64,000 bases of DNA from Hyalella azteca (Eukaryota > Arthropoda > Malacostraca > Amphipoda > Hyalellidae). The translations under genes and the position numbers were made by a program. The DNA lies in NCBI RefSeq assembly GCF_000764305.2, contig NW_025939103.1, positions 95,002-159,001 on the forward strand, written 5' to 3'. Positions 35,301 to 47,823 of the stretch are shown piece by piece. The notes below the pieces were generated by a model. That model was not told the origin of the DNA and searched no databases. It saw only the letters and a list, made by a program, of their open reading frames with translations. The first letter of the stretch is position 1; the number at the start of each line of letters is the position of its first letter.

Positions 35301-38300
35301 TTTTGATCTTCTTTGCACTGTCTGACCAGCACGTTTTCACTACAAGTGTCAAGAGGTTTTGGTTTCAGATTTCGAACAGTGAACGAGTGATGGGAGTCCA
35401 CTTCATTTCGAGTTTTGGAACTCAAATTAACGCACTTTTGAAGATCGGCGTTCTCTATCGGGTCAGGACAATTAAATTCCCTCGAATGGTGGGAATTGTT
35501 CTCTTCGAGTAATTTTATTTCAGCCAAAATCCTCTGACGCTCAAGAGACAGTCTCCGTTCATCATCGATGTCGTGACGTGCGGGCTTACTTTTTCTGTCT
35601 TCTGAACTCCTCTTCTGGTGATCAGAGGGCGCAGAAACAGCATGTTCAATTGACGAATCTCGCTGATGTCGCTCTCTTATTTTAGGTTTTGGAATAGAAA
35701 TGCTTGCAGACAACAATTTCTTCTCATAATTGTGAAAAGAATCGTCATTGTGATGTTCCTTGTCAGCATGGACTATTACTGAAGTTGAAGATGCATCAAC
35801 TTCGTCGATTTTTGGCTTTATTTTGGATAATCTTCGAGCCTTTTCTCTCTTGTCGTGGCTTTTATGTGCACCATCCGACGTTTTCTCATCTTTATGTTTT
35901 GTGGACTTAAACTTACTAGACGGAGATCTGGCACGTGATCGTCTGTCACTAATTCTGCGTGAATGTAACGGAAAATTCTTGACTCGGCGATTCATGCTTC
36001 CATGTCTAAAATGATTTTGTCTAAAACCGAAATTTCTGGGAGTTGGACTACGTCGTCTATGTATAATTCGACGGCTGTCTTCAGTTGGTCTAATTCTGCA
36101 GCGATCTCTCAATGGACGTCCGGAACTAGAGTTACGTGTTCTGTGCGGACGAGAATCTGGAGTAGGAGAGCGTCTTCTGCCAGTTCTTTCATCTCGATAT
36201 CGAGGCTTCTTACTAGGAATCGTCGTGTCAGTTTCCCGCACGTGACGAGGAGTTATGGGTCGTTCATCATGAACGTGATCTCGTTCTCCGGAATTTCTTG
36301 GTCGGTGATGGCTTTTCCTTTCGTAGCTCAAGTCTCTTTTTGGAGGCTCTCTTGATCCGCGGTCGTCACTACGGCTCCTTTTTCTCTTCTTCGATTCAGC
36401 AGATGGCGACACGGATGAATGTGTGTCGTTCACGTTGCTGGATTCTCGTTCTCCGGAATTTCTTGATCGGTGATGGCTTTTCCTTTCGTAGCTCAAGTCT
36501 CTTTTTGGAGGCTCTCTTGATCCGCGGTCGTCACTACGGCTTCTTTTTCTCTTCTTTGATTCAGCAGATGGCGAGACAGATGAATGTGTGTCGTTCACAT
36601 TGTTGGGTTCTGAATGAGCCATCTTCATGAGCTTCTTCGTTAGTGAAGATTTCGGGAGTTTTTTAGCATTAACAACTCCACTGCTCACTTGTTTCTGTTG
36701 CTCAACAGGCAGGAGATGGAGCAGAGACTCAGCTTCAACGGCAGGCACTTGATGACCTCGAACTGCAGAGTGGACTTGCACTTGAGACAAGTTACTTGGA
36801 ATTGGCATGCCACCACCACTACCACCACCACCACCCCCGCCACCGCCAGCACCACCAGCATTCTGGACACCACAGTTTTTACATAATCCAGATCCGTCTC
36901 GTTTCATCTCCTGTGAGACAAAAAATATATTAAGCTCACATAAAATTAGGGAAATCCTGATTTTGGTACGAACAATTATAGTTTAGTTAATTAGTTAGTT
37001 AATTAGTTAGTTATAGTTAATTATATGTAACAATTATAGTTTATTTTGGCAGGAAAAACATGGCGTCTTTAGGCAGAACTAAGAACAAATTTATATGTAA
37101 AATCTTTTTCTACTCCACATAACAAAGGAAATCAGACAGAATTGAAGCAAACACACAACAAAAAATTTAATATTTTCAAGGATTCCCTCAAGAAAACAAG
37201 AGAGGGATTTCAGACGTCACTGAACCCTATATCATACCTGCCAGAACTCTTTCATTTCTGCTGGTGCATAGGCAGATATTCTTGTCACAATTCTGTCGAA
37301 ATCATCCTTGCTTGTATTTCTCATGGCCCGTCTGAATACCAGAGCTTCATATCTATGAAAGAAACAATATTAGAGACTGGGAAATATCATTCATTATAAC
37401 TATCCTTAAGATGTTTCAAGACAAATAAAAATTTCTTTAAATATCAAATCATAGAATGCTAGTAAAATTAACTTTTAATTAACTGTCAATCATATGAAAA
37501 TATTCATCGTACGTTCTAGACCTCATTGATAAATTTGAGGGAAATCAATATTAATTAAAATCAATTTTAATCATTTACACATAAATTTTGATCATTTAAA
37601 ATCATATACACTATAAAATGGGGTGGCTTGGACCAGTTTTTAGCATAACCTTTTTGTGATACAAATAGTCCCATTGTCGCCAGGAGACATTCATCATTAT
37701 TGCCCGCCCAACCATTTGCTCTCTATGTATATCATTCATTGATTATTTATGTACATATGTATGTTTTCTTTCTGTTCTTTTTGGCCAGTAAATTCATTGT
37801 ATTTTCAAATACTTGGTTAATTATTATGCTAGTAGATGGGAGACCGTGCAAATACAGTTGCTCATCACTAAATTATTGACTCCCTATGCAAAACTGCCTT
37901 AAATATAGTTGGGAGTATAATTAAGTTTGCAGCTTTGTGTTTCTAAGCATTCCATAATTTTAATTGCTTTTAATTTGATTATTCAACTTTGTGTGTGCTT
38001 TAATTATTATCAATATTTATTGCAATTCTCAATTCTACTTTAATTTGCTTGCAAGTTATTCTTGAATGCTTTGCTTTTGTTACTTACTAACTATTACAAA
38101 TTACTCAAGCAGTTTATTCTGGTTCTGGTTTTAGCTTTTATTTGCAAACGTTTTCTGATTTTTGTTCAAGTATTTTTTGCTTGCAGCACACAACCAGCCT
38201 GCTAACAGTTTAGTGTTTATTGCATCAATTTCAATATTTAATTTAATCCTTTCACAGTCATATTATTATCATTATTAGGCTGGATGGGTTATTTATGTTG

Positions 38301-39701
38301 TGTTATTTCTTTTACAGTTTACTAATGATGGAATAACTATTAACTCTGTTCATGCTCCTTATCCTTAGTCATAACTCCAGAAAGAAACATATTAACATAT
38401 TGCACCATTACATATCCATTTAAAAATTATATTAGTCAATTTTTCTTGAATACATTGCACTATATTTTTATTCAATATTGATAATATATTAGACCAGTCT
38501 TTTATTCTCCTAACTTAATTAGGGTTGTTGCCAAATAACTTGAGAGGCAGGTAACACAGTTACCTCACCCGCAATGCAAGACTCATACCCGGCAACAACG
38601 TAGTAAATATATCAAATATATCTCTTTATTGCATTTCTAGGTTATCTCTTGGTACTCCAAGAACCATCAACACAATTTTTCTTTGGCAAGAACATTGCAA
38701 GTACCCAGTTTTCTTTTCTTTAATGTCAAAATGGTCCAAGTATTGTCAATAATCCAAGTCACCCTGTTTTACAGTACCTTAAACTAATTACATAATGATA
38801 ATCTGAAAACATAATAATTAATAATTAATATTCCACAATGTACTCCAGCATTAAAATTATTCAGTCTAAATTAAGTCTCACTTTCGTTGCAATGCAACAA
38901 TTTTGTTGTCTTTTTCCTTGATCTGCATGCGTGCAGTCTTCCACAAGCATGTCATGTTTTTCTGCAGTTCCTTAGACTGCTCCCGAATTGCATGAATCTC
39001 ACTTTTAAGCAATTCATTCTCTGCAGCAAGCTGAGCAGCAGAAAACTGTAATATAAAAAATTATTTGAGTTTCATAACAAAATTCTCTGAAAATGAGCAG
39101 CAAATATTTTTAGCACAATGTTCTGTAAGAGTACCTATATATATAGGTATACAAGAAAATGAATTTTGAGAAAGAAAATGGAGAATCAAGAAAGCAATGA
39201 AATGCCAAAAAACACTACACTATAAATAAGCCATCAGAGTAAACTTTTTTGTCATTCACACTTAAATTTGCAAATTGCTTTCTTGATAAAATGCTGAAAA
39301 CGGACTAGCATTGTGTGACAAGAATCAAGGAACACTATTTTAGCACTACTTTAAAAAGCAGATTTATTTCAAACTAGTATATAATTATTAAATACCCTTA
39401 CCTCAGTTGTGTGCTTTGCAATGATGCAATCATCTAGCAGGTCAAATGCACCAGGTGTAGATATCTTGCCTGATGATGTTTTAGAGTAATGTTTGGAGTT
39501 CACACTTTTAGCAGATGCCTTCTCATTAGATGTTTGGCTTTCAGCAGGATTATTGTGCACTCCAATTATTTCAGTCGGAATATCATCATAGAGATCTACT
39601 GTTTCATCTCCAGCATGTGACAGACAAGAATGTGGACTGACCACTTGATCGGCTGATATGAGATTGGCTGCCTCATCATTTTCCCTAGCAAGTGAAGCCA
39701 T
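32321..39701 (-). CDS. CASP8AP2: CASP8AP2/FLASH-like protein, four exons
   Basis: Exons 39701-39402, 39045-38882, 37352-37238 and 36910-32321 join with phases 0, 2, 0; all introns are GT-AG. The product is about 1,722 aa. Exon 1 has an acidic motif (ETVDLYDDIPTEI). Exon 2 is a coiled coil (LAAENELLKSEIHAIREQ) ending NMTCLWKTARMQIKEKDNKI, which resembles the FLASH segment [20 protein letters not shown]. Exon 3 gives YEALVFRRAMRNTSKDDFDR, which I do not recognise. Exon 4 starts with a Cys pair (CKNCGVQN) and poly-Gly, then a basic RS/KR-rich region and long Ser-rich disordered tracts; its internal repeats are listed separately. FLASH acts in nuclear histone locus bodies with LSM11 in histone pre-mRNA 3' processing. 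The assignment rests mainly on exons 1-2, so the identity is moderate but the gene model is strong. Confidence 0.6.
32780..32960 (-). repeat. In-frame 30-bp repeat in the FLASH-like exon
   Basis: Units of about 30 bp (plus-strand GACGGTAAGAGGGACGGACG, then ATGATGAAGT) encode recurring SSSSVPLTV peptides. About five units vary in spacing (36, 30, 21 bp) but all keep frame. Confidence 0.85.
36280..36610 (-). repeat. In-frame 165-bp tandem duplication in the FLASH-like exon
   Basis: Two near-identical 55-codon units begin NVNDTHSSVSPSAESKKRKR and run through SYERKSHHRSRNSGER; the second ends with PRNSGER. Only a few bases differ, so the duplication is young. It doubles a basic SR-like patch. 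Confidence 0.9.
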
Positions 39702-40250
39702 TATTTAGAAAAATAGCTAACATTGAACAGATGCCCTGAGTAAACTTTAGCAAAGTTCTGCATTTACTCACTACACTGGAACAAATGGAAATTGTCAGGT
39801 AGACATATTTATATCAGGTAGACCTATTTAGATCCTTAATTATAAGACTTTACAAAAAATGTAGACAAGATTTAATTTTAATTAGGAAAAGGTGAATGGG
39901 GTAACAAAATCTGTTCCTTACTTATTCATGATATTCTATTCACAATTTTGTGATGACAGATGATGCATTAGATTTTCGTTGAGTAAAATTTTTTTCACTG
40001 AGCAAGGTAAATATAATAAATTTTTTGTTGTGAATTGATCTTTTCATTAACTGGAGCCTTTGCTAATAAAGGTTCTACTGTAAATGACTTTTTAGGGGTG
40101 TTCCTTATATCCCTGTCTTGCAGAAATAGCCACAATTTTTTTAATGAGATACGCAAATTCCATCAATCACATTTTTAAGCCAACACCTGTGTACAACTTT
40201 TATGTAAATAACATTTTTTAATATGGCATATATTTTTTTTGGTTGACCTT
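39702..40250. other. Upstream flank of the FLASH-like gene, repeat-derived in part
   Basis: At about 39960-40100 this is an inverted copy of 43150-43290, including GGTTCTACTGT, the reverse of the pogo/Tigger-like end ACAGTAGAACCTC. The promoter of the minus-strand gene should lie around 39.75-39.95 kb; no TATA box stands out. Confidence 0.5.
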
Positions 40251-40257
40251 AGCAGAG

Positions 40258-40860
40258 GTACCGTCAACGGGGGCTACTAGGGACGATTTCTAACGTTTTT
40301 CATTCATAACTTCTTACCATGAAACATTTCATAAACAAGTTTAGACTCATTTCAAAGCTCTTTGCAAGGACTATCACATGGTTTCTCCAAAAAAATTCTA
40401 TATGCTATTCGTAATGTGCCAGAAGCAAAAAAAGAGTGTCCTGAGTAGCCCCGTCAAACGGGGCTACTCGGGACACTTGGAATAAAAAATTCATTTTAAA
40501 ACATTTGAAGCAGGCAGAGTGTACTCAAAACTACTCATCCATGACTAACAGTACTCTGAAGTCCTCCTCTTTCATTGTAGATGATGTAGAGGTAGAATAA
40601 ATGACATTTTCTTGTTTTTCATTTATTGATATGATATTACCATATACATTAATTACCATATATTGATGCAATATTACCATATCCATGAACGTGCCATTGA
40701 GCATTTACAACAACCTTGTCCACTGCAAGCTTCATATCAGCAGCCTTATAGCATTTTTTCTGTATCTGTAAGCTTACAGGACAGCTTGTAATTTCACACC
40801 ATTTTAATTGGGTTTAGTGAATTTACTATAAAAAAAGATTGTGAAAAACTTATCTGAAAC
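40258..40860 (-). mobile_element. Rearranged copy of the CCGTCAAACGGGG foldback/MITE family
   Basis: The left end TACCGTCAACGGGGGCTACT resembles the termini of the 42.8 kb element, and the body from about 40300 to 40800 is an inverted copy of roughly 43500-43990 (for example GTAAGCTTACAG, CTTGTCCACTGC, CTCATTTCAAAGC). A junction of two inverted ends forms a strong hairpin at 40436-40476. No transposase is seen. Confidence 0.55.
40436..40476. repeat. 19-bp hairpin at element junction
   Basis: GTGTCCTGAGTAGCCCCGT, a CAA loop, then ACGGGGCTACTCGGGACAC. The arms differ at one position only (T opposite G). It looks like two element ends joined tip to tip. Confidence 0.9.
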
Positions 40861-40965
40861 AGAAAGGAATGTTTTAGTGACAACCATCATATGTTTTGCT
40901 GAGAGCAACTTTGATATTGAGAAGGAAATGCCAAGAGCAAATTTGATAGTAAGTCCCTTACTCTC

Positions 40966-41200
40966 TACAACACACTGCAACACTTCACTCTTGCAACTGA
41001 TTTCCAGACAAGATTCACTGCATCCTGATCAATTCAAAGCACCAGAAACCATACTGTTTGTGCAAAGTAATTTTTAAAATGCAATAATTTAAATCCAAAT
41101 GTGTTGGCAAGGTTTTCTCAAGGTGTAAATTTTGCTGCTGAGGCGTGGCCAAAGATCTTTCAATATTCACCCACTTTCTGTACCCTGGCATGGTCCACCC
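40966..41200 (-). repeat. Dispersed repeat B, copy 1
   Basis: An inverted, diverged copy of 45545-45790. Shared strings include CACTGCATCCTGATC, GTGTTGGCAAG and CAAAGATCTTTCAATATTC. Class unknown. Confidence 0.6.
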
Positions 41201-41230
41201 TTTTTGAACAAGGCACGCTAAATTTTAATG

Positions 41231-42383
41231 TACCGTAAAATGGGGTTACTTTGACTCCCGGGGTAACTTCAACTACTTTTCGTTTTTTTACAAAAACCCC
41301 CAAAACTCAAAAACCATTCGACATAGAAAAATTTTGTCAATGGTCATTAAAGGCCTAATACTGAGGCTACATAACACAATAGAAAGATTTAAAAAGTTTG
41401 CACATCTAATAGGTTAAAAAATCAAAAATGTGACCCATGAAAAAGAGCTATTATTTAAAGCCTGTCAGAGTACCCCCTCCAATTTTTGTATTTTTTTGGT
41501 AAAATAACTCCAGGTTTTGATGCATTGTAGTAGAACTCTTCTAGTTACATATGCAAATGACAAATTTTAGGAAAGTGTCATAGTTTGCAAATGGGGGGTG
41601 CCACCGCCCAATGGGGGAACTCTGACCACCTAATGGCAGCCGTGATGGGGTAACATTGACCGGCTTGGAAATCAAGTTAAAATTACCACAGATACCTATG
41701 TGACATATTTTATGTTTGATACACCTATTAATGTTTTTCTTTGTGTTTTACACTCTACAGAGTCTTATATATGGTAATTTTAACTTAATTTCTAAGCCAG
41801 TCAATGTTACCCCGTCACGGCTGCCATTAGGTGGTCACATTTCGCCCATTGGGGGGCGGTGCCCTCAATTTGCAAACTATGACACTTTCCTAAAATTTGT
41901 CATTTGCATAGGTATGTAACTAGAAGAGTTTTACTACGATGCACCAAAACCTGGAGTTATTTTACCAAAAAATGAAATTGATTTTACCACCCAGTCAAAG
42001 AAACCTCAAAGTGGGGGGTAACAAAGACCATCACTTTTTAGCGCATTTTCTCATTTATGGAAAAAGTGCACTATTGTGTTCACCATGTCCGTCTGTCCAT
42101 CTGTCTGTCTGTCCATCTGTCTGTCTGTCTGTCCATCCGTCTGTCCGTGACCTCAAGTTTTCGTTGACGGGAAAATGCGCGCTCTGTCACTCACTGCAGT
42201 GAGTACTGAGTTATTTTTTTGAAATTACATCAAAATTATGAGAGGCAGGAGCCAGCAATTTATGGTAAGTGAAGCTAGAGTATAGACCTGTATTTTGCAT
42301 GTTTCAATTCAAGTTTAACTTAACTAGTAAAACAATGGCATCGTTTTGAAAAAAAGCGGTCAAAGTTACCCCATTTTATGGTA
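41231..42383. mobile_element. Foldback-type DNA element with long inverted arms
   Basis: Termini TACCGTAAAATGGGGTTACT and, inverted, TACCATAAAATGGGGTAACT; the outer TA may be a target dinucleotide. Beyond the termini, arms of roughly 200 bp (about 41495-41695 and 41770-41975) are imperfect reverse complements (e.g. CCTAATGGCAGCCGTGATGG and CCGTCACGGCTGCCATTAGG), so most of the element can fold back on itself. The right arm is interrupted by the GTCT-core repeat at about 42034-42215. No transposase frame is visible. Confidence 0.8.
42034..42215 (+). repeat. Dispersed repeat with (GTCT/GTCC)n core, copy 2 (nested)
   Basis: Begins GCGCATTTTCTCATTTATGG, passes through GTCTGTCC/GTCCATCT units and ends GTGAGTACTGAGTTAT. 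It is an inverted copy of 14040-14216, inserted in one arm of the foldback element at 41231-42383. Confidence 0.75.
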
Positions 42384-42833
42384 CGCATTCATTGAGAACA
42401 AAATTACCTTGAATTATTGATTGTTAATTTTCTGGTTACATTGTTTTGTGGTTGCATTGGGTACATGTTCAGGCTAGAATTTACCATAGATGTTGTTTTC
42501 CCATATTTTGTTACAAGTGAAATTCATCACTTGAAATTTATCAAGTAAAATATGAAAAGGTGTCACATGAATTCTCTATTACTATTTAGTATCACCAAGT
42601 TTTTTGTAAAAAGTTCTCTATGAACTATAGTCATGAGAAGAAAGAAAAAGACAATACAAAAAGTAATTGGCACTAATATAGAATGAATTATAATTGTTGA
42701 TATTCAATAAAAATTCAATAAAAATAAGTATTAATTATTCAATTTTATAAAATTTAACAAGATGAGAAGCACATTTCAAGTCTAGATTAGCCCACATACA
42801 GATGGCAACACCAGCAGTGGCAAGTAAATGAAA

Positions 42834-44017
42834 TACCGTCAAATGGGGTAAAAAGAGAGGGGCGGGGTAAATAGGGACGTGCGTGCCACATTTTGTAAAA
42901 ATGTTATAGCAGCTAAACTAATCAAAATATTGCAAAACTATAAATAGTGGAGTAAACTTCAACATTTTTACTATCTATTATGTATAAAGCTGGTCAAAAA
43001 ATCAAACATTTACTATCTCTAAAAAATCGCCGAAAACGTAATTGACAGAATTTGCCTATCTCATTAAAAAAAAATGGCAGCCATTACTGCGTGACGGGGC
43101 AAAAAGGGACACCCCCCCAGGGTAATTAGGGACACCCTTAAAAATGCATTTACAGTAGAACCTCAGTTAGCAAAGGCTCCAGTTAACAAAAAAATTGATT
43201 AACAACAAAAAATTTTGATTACATTTACCTTGCTTGGCGAAAAAAAATTCACTTATTGAAAAATTAGTGCATTATCGGTCGTCATAAAATTGTACATAGA
43301 ATGCTATACGTATATAGAATTATGCACTGGGCATCATAGAATGAAAAGATTTTGACCTAAACTATGATTTATTTCTCCAAAAAATTTGATGGTTGTCAGT
43401 GAAATGTTCCTACCTGTTTCAGGTATGTTTTTTACAATCTTTTTTGTTATAGTGAAATCACTTGACTTGATTAAAATTGTGCAAAATTACAAACCATCCT
43501 GTAAGCTTACAGATACAGAAGAAATGCTTTATGCTGATATGAAGCTTGCAGTGGACAAGGTCATTATCACTTCTCAATGGCATGTCCATGGATACAGTAA
43601 TATCACATTAATAATACAGTAATGTATGGATAAGGTAATATTATACCAATGAAGAAAAACCAAGTAAAAATCACAGAAATGTTCATTTATTCTACATTTA
43701 CATCATCTACAAAGGAAGAGGAGGACTTCAGAGTATTGCTAGTATTAGATGAGTACACTCTGCATGCTTCAAATGTTTAAAATTAGGTTTTATTTCAAAT
43801 GACCCTTTATACCCTATTTCCAGATCAATTCAGGAGCCTTTTATATTGCGTCTAGCGCCTTACAAATAGCATATCGATTTTTTTTTGGAGATTCCATACA
43901 ATAGCCCTTGCAAAGACCTTTAAAATGAGCCCAAACTTGATTATGAAATGTCTCATGGTAAGAAGTTATTAACAAAAAATGCTCAAAACTGTCCTTTTTT
44001 TACCCCATTTGACAGTA
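42834..44017. mobile_element. Second foldback-family element
   Basis: Termini TACCGTCAAATGGGGTAAAA and, inverted, TACTGTCAAATGGGGTAAAA. The interior holds ACAGTAGAACCTCAGTTAGC at about 43153, typical of a pogo/Tigger-like end, which suggests another element nested inside. No intact coding is seen. Its right half recurs inverted at 40.3-40.8 kb. Confidence 0.7.
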
Positions 44018-44029
44018 TGTAAGAAGGAT

Positions 44030-44662
44030 TGGTCAAGATTGTATTGACCTTTTAGGCATTCAGAAAGATTTTCCAGAAGATTTATTTTCCAGAAGAGTAT
44101 TCTAATTAAAATATTTAATTTCAATCTTTAAATATGTAAATGTATAACAATAAACAAAACAATTACGATTATAAAACTATCTATATAATAATTAAAAGCA
44201 GTGAATAGAAATAAAATGTTTGAATTGTGTACATGTTTATTTCAAAGTGTTAGCTTTTCTCATAACATAAGTCTCGTTTCAAGTTGTTTGAGATTTGTTT
44301 GGTTGTCGTTCAGTTAATGTTTAGTATTGGTTAATTGGTCTGAATCAAATGAGAACAGTGCAGTCAGTCACTCAGTCACTGGGTACTAGTTGGTGTGTTT
44401 AGAGGGTAGAGTCTGGTAGATTTATAGCACATAAAACTAGTAGATCTATTGACAGTGTTATGCACTGTGCAATCAGCTACCTATCTGTTATGTGACCCTT
44501 CAATGTTTAGAAGATCCGCATTACTGAAGTGTTGTTGTATATTGAAGCCAGTTAAATGGTCAATATTTAGCTCGTTACATTGCTCCATACAAATTTTACA
44601 AAGCTAATGAATAGACTTATCAATAATTGTTTAACCAAAAGTCCCAAAGTGGTAAACACCCA
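44030..44662 (+). repeat. Dispersed repeat D, copy 1
   Basis: About 630 bp matching 48069-48690 in inverted orientation (strings such as CAGTCAGTCACTCAGTCACT, GGTAGATTTATAG and AGCCAGTTAAATGGTCAATA). It has substitutions and small indels throughout. No coding. Confidence 0.85.
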
Positions 44663-47567
44663 GATTAGAAAAAACGGGTAATCAGACAAACTTGTACGTC
44701 TGTTGATGAACTCCACAGGATGTTTAGGCTACTAAAATTTAGGCCTACTGCAATAGGGTAACTCTGCGCATATACAAAATTTTAGTATGTCTGTTGAGGA
44801 AGTGAAATTTCCACTTAGGTGGGAAGGCAATTGCATAGCCAATCATAGTCTGTCTAATCACAGCTAGAAAGCAGGTAACATTACAATTTTCATTAACCAA
44901 TCACAGCTGGAAAGTGATAGGATATGTAAATAATAGACTGATAGTGAAAAGTTCCTGGCCTTTCCAAGCTTTCAGGTCCTGCTTTCCAATATGCAATGTG
45001 TACTGACAGTACTGGTTAATTTAATATCCCTCTAGAATTCCACACTGCATGCAGGCTACAGGGACTTGGTAATTTGTAGATAAGTTCGCAGCTCATAAAT
45101 GGCTTTTCATGGCAGGGATATCACAGACATGGAATTAACTACTTGAAAAAATGGAATTACAGCTTAAAGAAATGAAATCACAGCTGGCAAATCCAAAAAT
45201 CCATGGCTCAAAAAATTCAGTCATGGCTTGCCAAGTAGATATATTCTATGCCTGGTGCACTCGAGCGGATTTCAGGTTAAATTTACTAAATTATTGTTAT
45301 GAATTAATTGTTGTCAGTGTTAATGGGTGCATCATTCCATCCGGAAGACTTAATGGAATACGTAACTAACATAAGTAATGTTTAGGCTTGGGCAGATTGG
45401 GCTTGAAAATCAGAAAATGTAATGTTTGGAAGATTTGAATAGTCTCAGTCCTCAGAGTCCAGAGAGGTTACGCTTTGGCTTGGCCACGACCAGAAGCTGC
45501 GGGCCTGCGAAGCACAGCACTACCCCCGGTTCTCATGGTCAGTTCCACTGTGCAGAGTGGATGAATATTGAAAGATCTTTGGATACGCTTCAGCAGCAAA
45601 ATTTACGTCTTCAGAAGATCTTGCCAACACATTTAGATTGAAATTCTTGCATTTAATGCATTTAATATTTTTGTCAGTCTTTGGCCAACTATTTAGAAAA
45701 TGTAAAGTTTCTGGTACAATGGATGGATCAGGATGCAGTGAAGCTTGTCCGGAAATCAGTTGCGATGAGTTCCAGCCAAAAAATGTAAACAAGTTTACGA
45801 TTGTGTAGTTGCGGTCATATTAGAGCAGTCAGACTGCATTATCACATGTTCAGTTGACACTTGCTATACAATTGTATACAATTGGACTGTTTTTAGGGTA
45901 AAATTAGTTATTTGGGGTAACACATGCATGCAACCTTGTAAATAAGTTTGTGGCTTGTAAATAGTTTTTAATTACTCAGCGTAAATGGCTTTTCATTAAA
46001 AATTACCTGGCAACGCATCTTGAAAATGGTTGGCGACGCTTTGGGCTTAAAAACCTATATATAGTCAACGCTGCTTCCAGCCTCTGCACCCTGGGCCCTG
46101 GGTCAGTTCAGGGTTTCATGCTGATGCATAACCCTCCCGCCGACGTCGACCGGGAGGCTCCTGGCCCCCCCGTCAACGGTACTGCCAGTAGACTGTAGCA
46201 GGCCTAGCAGCTGAGTAGGTCAGAGCAATGTTCCTGTGCATTCCCTGGAATCATACCATAGTTCTGGATGATTTCGCCATTTTGGTACCACTAGAATAGA
46301 ATAAAATAGACTTGTAGGCACTTTAGAAATAGAGGTATTACTTTACATTAAGTGCATCCAAAAAAGGGCGTTATTTTTTTTAATATGTTTTTTGGGGTGT
46401 AGATTAAGAATCTGAAATCCGTTTTTGGCGGTTGGCATCGGAAAACCATTTTTATGTCTGGTATGAACCACAAAACATATGTCTTATGTCTGGTATGAAC
46501 CACAGAAACAACCACAAAAGTATATGGGTCACCCAGGCTAAGTTAAGGGGAGCGTCTCCCTAAAAATTTATCTCAGTAATTTACAGAGATTTCAATCTGA
46601 AATTTGGTACACATATGTAAAACAGAATTCTAAGACATTTTTGTTCATGTGATTTTTTCGAAAAAAATTGAAAGAAAACGTGAAATAATGTTTATGTTTT
46701 TTCTGCAAGATATTTTTGGCGGGAACGGTAAAGCAATGTGGATTGCGGAAGTTGAAAATTTTATGAAATGACATCTTTGCAAAGAGCAAACCGCGATTTT
46801 TTAATCAAACAAAAATTTATGACATTCAAGCTGCAAAATTTTATAGGGTAAACGCTGTATATTCCGACATCGTGGGTAATTCCATCACCTCTCTAGTTTT
46901 TCCTTTATATTAAGCTTTGTTTTAATTCCATGCCTTCGTTGATGGTTGAAATGGTGACGTCATCCATTTGCGCATCAAACTACTGCCAAAACACTAGGTC
47001 TTGGCCATCTAGCGGAAAAATATTGAGATCCAAAGAGAGACAATGCACGCTACCCAGTGAGATCATCAAAAAATGTGTCAAATTTGACAGTTGACCTTGC
47101 TCTACCAAATAGTGAATAACTGTTTGTATAGGAAGAATATTATGGTTTGATACTTTTAAATACGTCTGTGAGACTGTGAATATATTAGGAATCCTTTAAG
47201 TATACTTGTATTCGCTGATTTCAAGTGGTAAATAAATTAATAGATGATTAAGTTGAGAAATGGATTTAGACACATGAAAACTAATTCCGTCACAACTTGA
47301 ATTGGACACACACAGATCGTTCCAAGCTGTGTACAAAAATTAAAATTTGCTTAATTAAAAGCTTAATAGTTGTTAATTAAAAGCGTAATTAAGTACCTAG
47401 TGTTCAATATTCATTAGCATAGTGGCAAACCAGAGATTTTTTAGAATCAGTTCAAATTTAAGTTCCTCATCTACTCAATATTTTAATCAATTTCTCATGT
47501 ATGAAAATGCTGGTATGTGTTTTTTTTTTATAGTTTTTCATTTCTCGATGCGTCCTTAATGTGTCGG
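44663..47567. other. Repeat-rich, gene-free stretch
   Basis: Contains repeat B copy 2 (45545-45790). A diverged copy of the 176-bp MITE found at 57758 lies at about 46335-46450 (GGGGTGTAGATTAAGAATCT, GGCGGTTGGCATCGGAAAAC). A partial copy of the 182-bp MITE found at 57002 lies at about 47418-47520 (CATAGTGGCAAACCAGAGAT). A GC-rich patch at 46080-46190 stands out but has no supported gene. Confidence 0.55.
45545..45790 (+). repeat. Dispersed repeat B, copy 2
   Basis: Inverted relative to 40966-41200. It contains GAATATTGAAAGATCTTTGG, AGATCTTGCCAACACATTTA and GATCAGGATGCAGTGAAGC. Confidence 0.6.
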
Positions 47568-47823
47568 CCATGGTCAGGAAGATGTGCCAGGTGCGCGGGA
47601 ATTTATTTTGTCATTTTGACGACCTGAGCAGTGCGCCGTACTATGTTGGTAAAAAATGCGCCGTGCGCCGTACTTTAGAAAGCTAAAATAGTTCTACTAT
47701 TTTAGTCGACAATATACGCGAGTATATTGACTACGCGAGTCAAACTGAGTAACTGACAATAATAAAATGTAAGACATGTCCGGGTTACTTCTGACTCTTC
47801 CGGTTGTCCGCCTTGTCGGATAC
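47568..47823 (-). mobile_element. Partial copy of the CCATGGTCAGG element
   Basis: Begins CCATGGTCAGGAAGATGTGC and is the inverted counterpart of 62840-63124, with shared GTGCGCCGTAC motifs and TTTAGTCGACAATATACG. It is cut at GTCGGATAC by the hAT-like element that starts at 47824. The uninterrupted sequence is visible at the 62.8 kb copy (TTGGATACGGAACG, reverse strand). Confidence 0.75.

Noticed and set aside
42121..42150. Simple (GTCT)n microsatellite as an independent feature
   Set aside because: It is the core of a dispersed repeat present also at 14.0 kb, so it is listed there.
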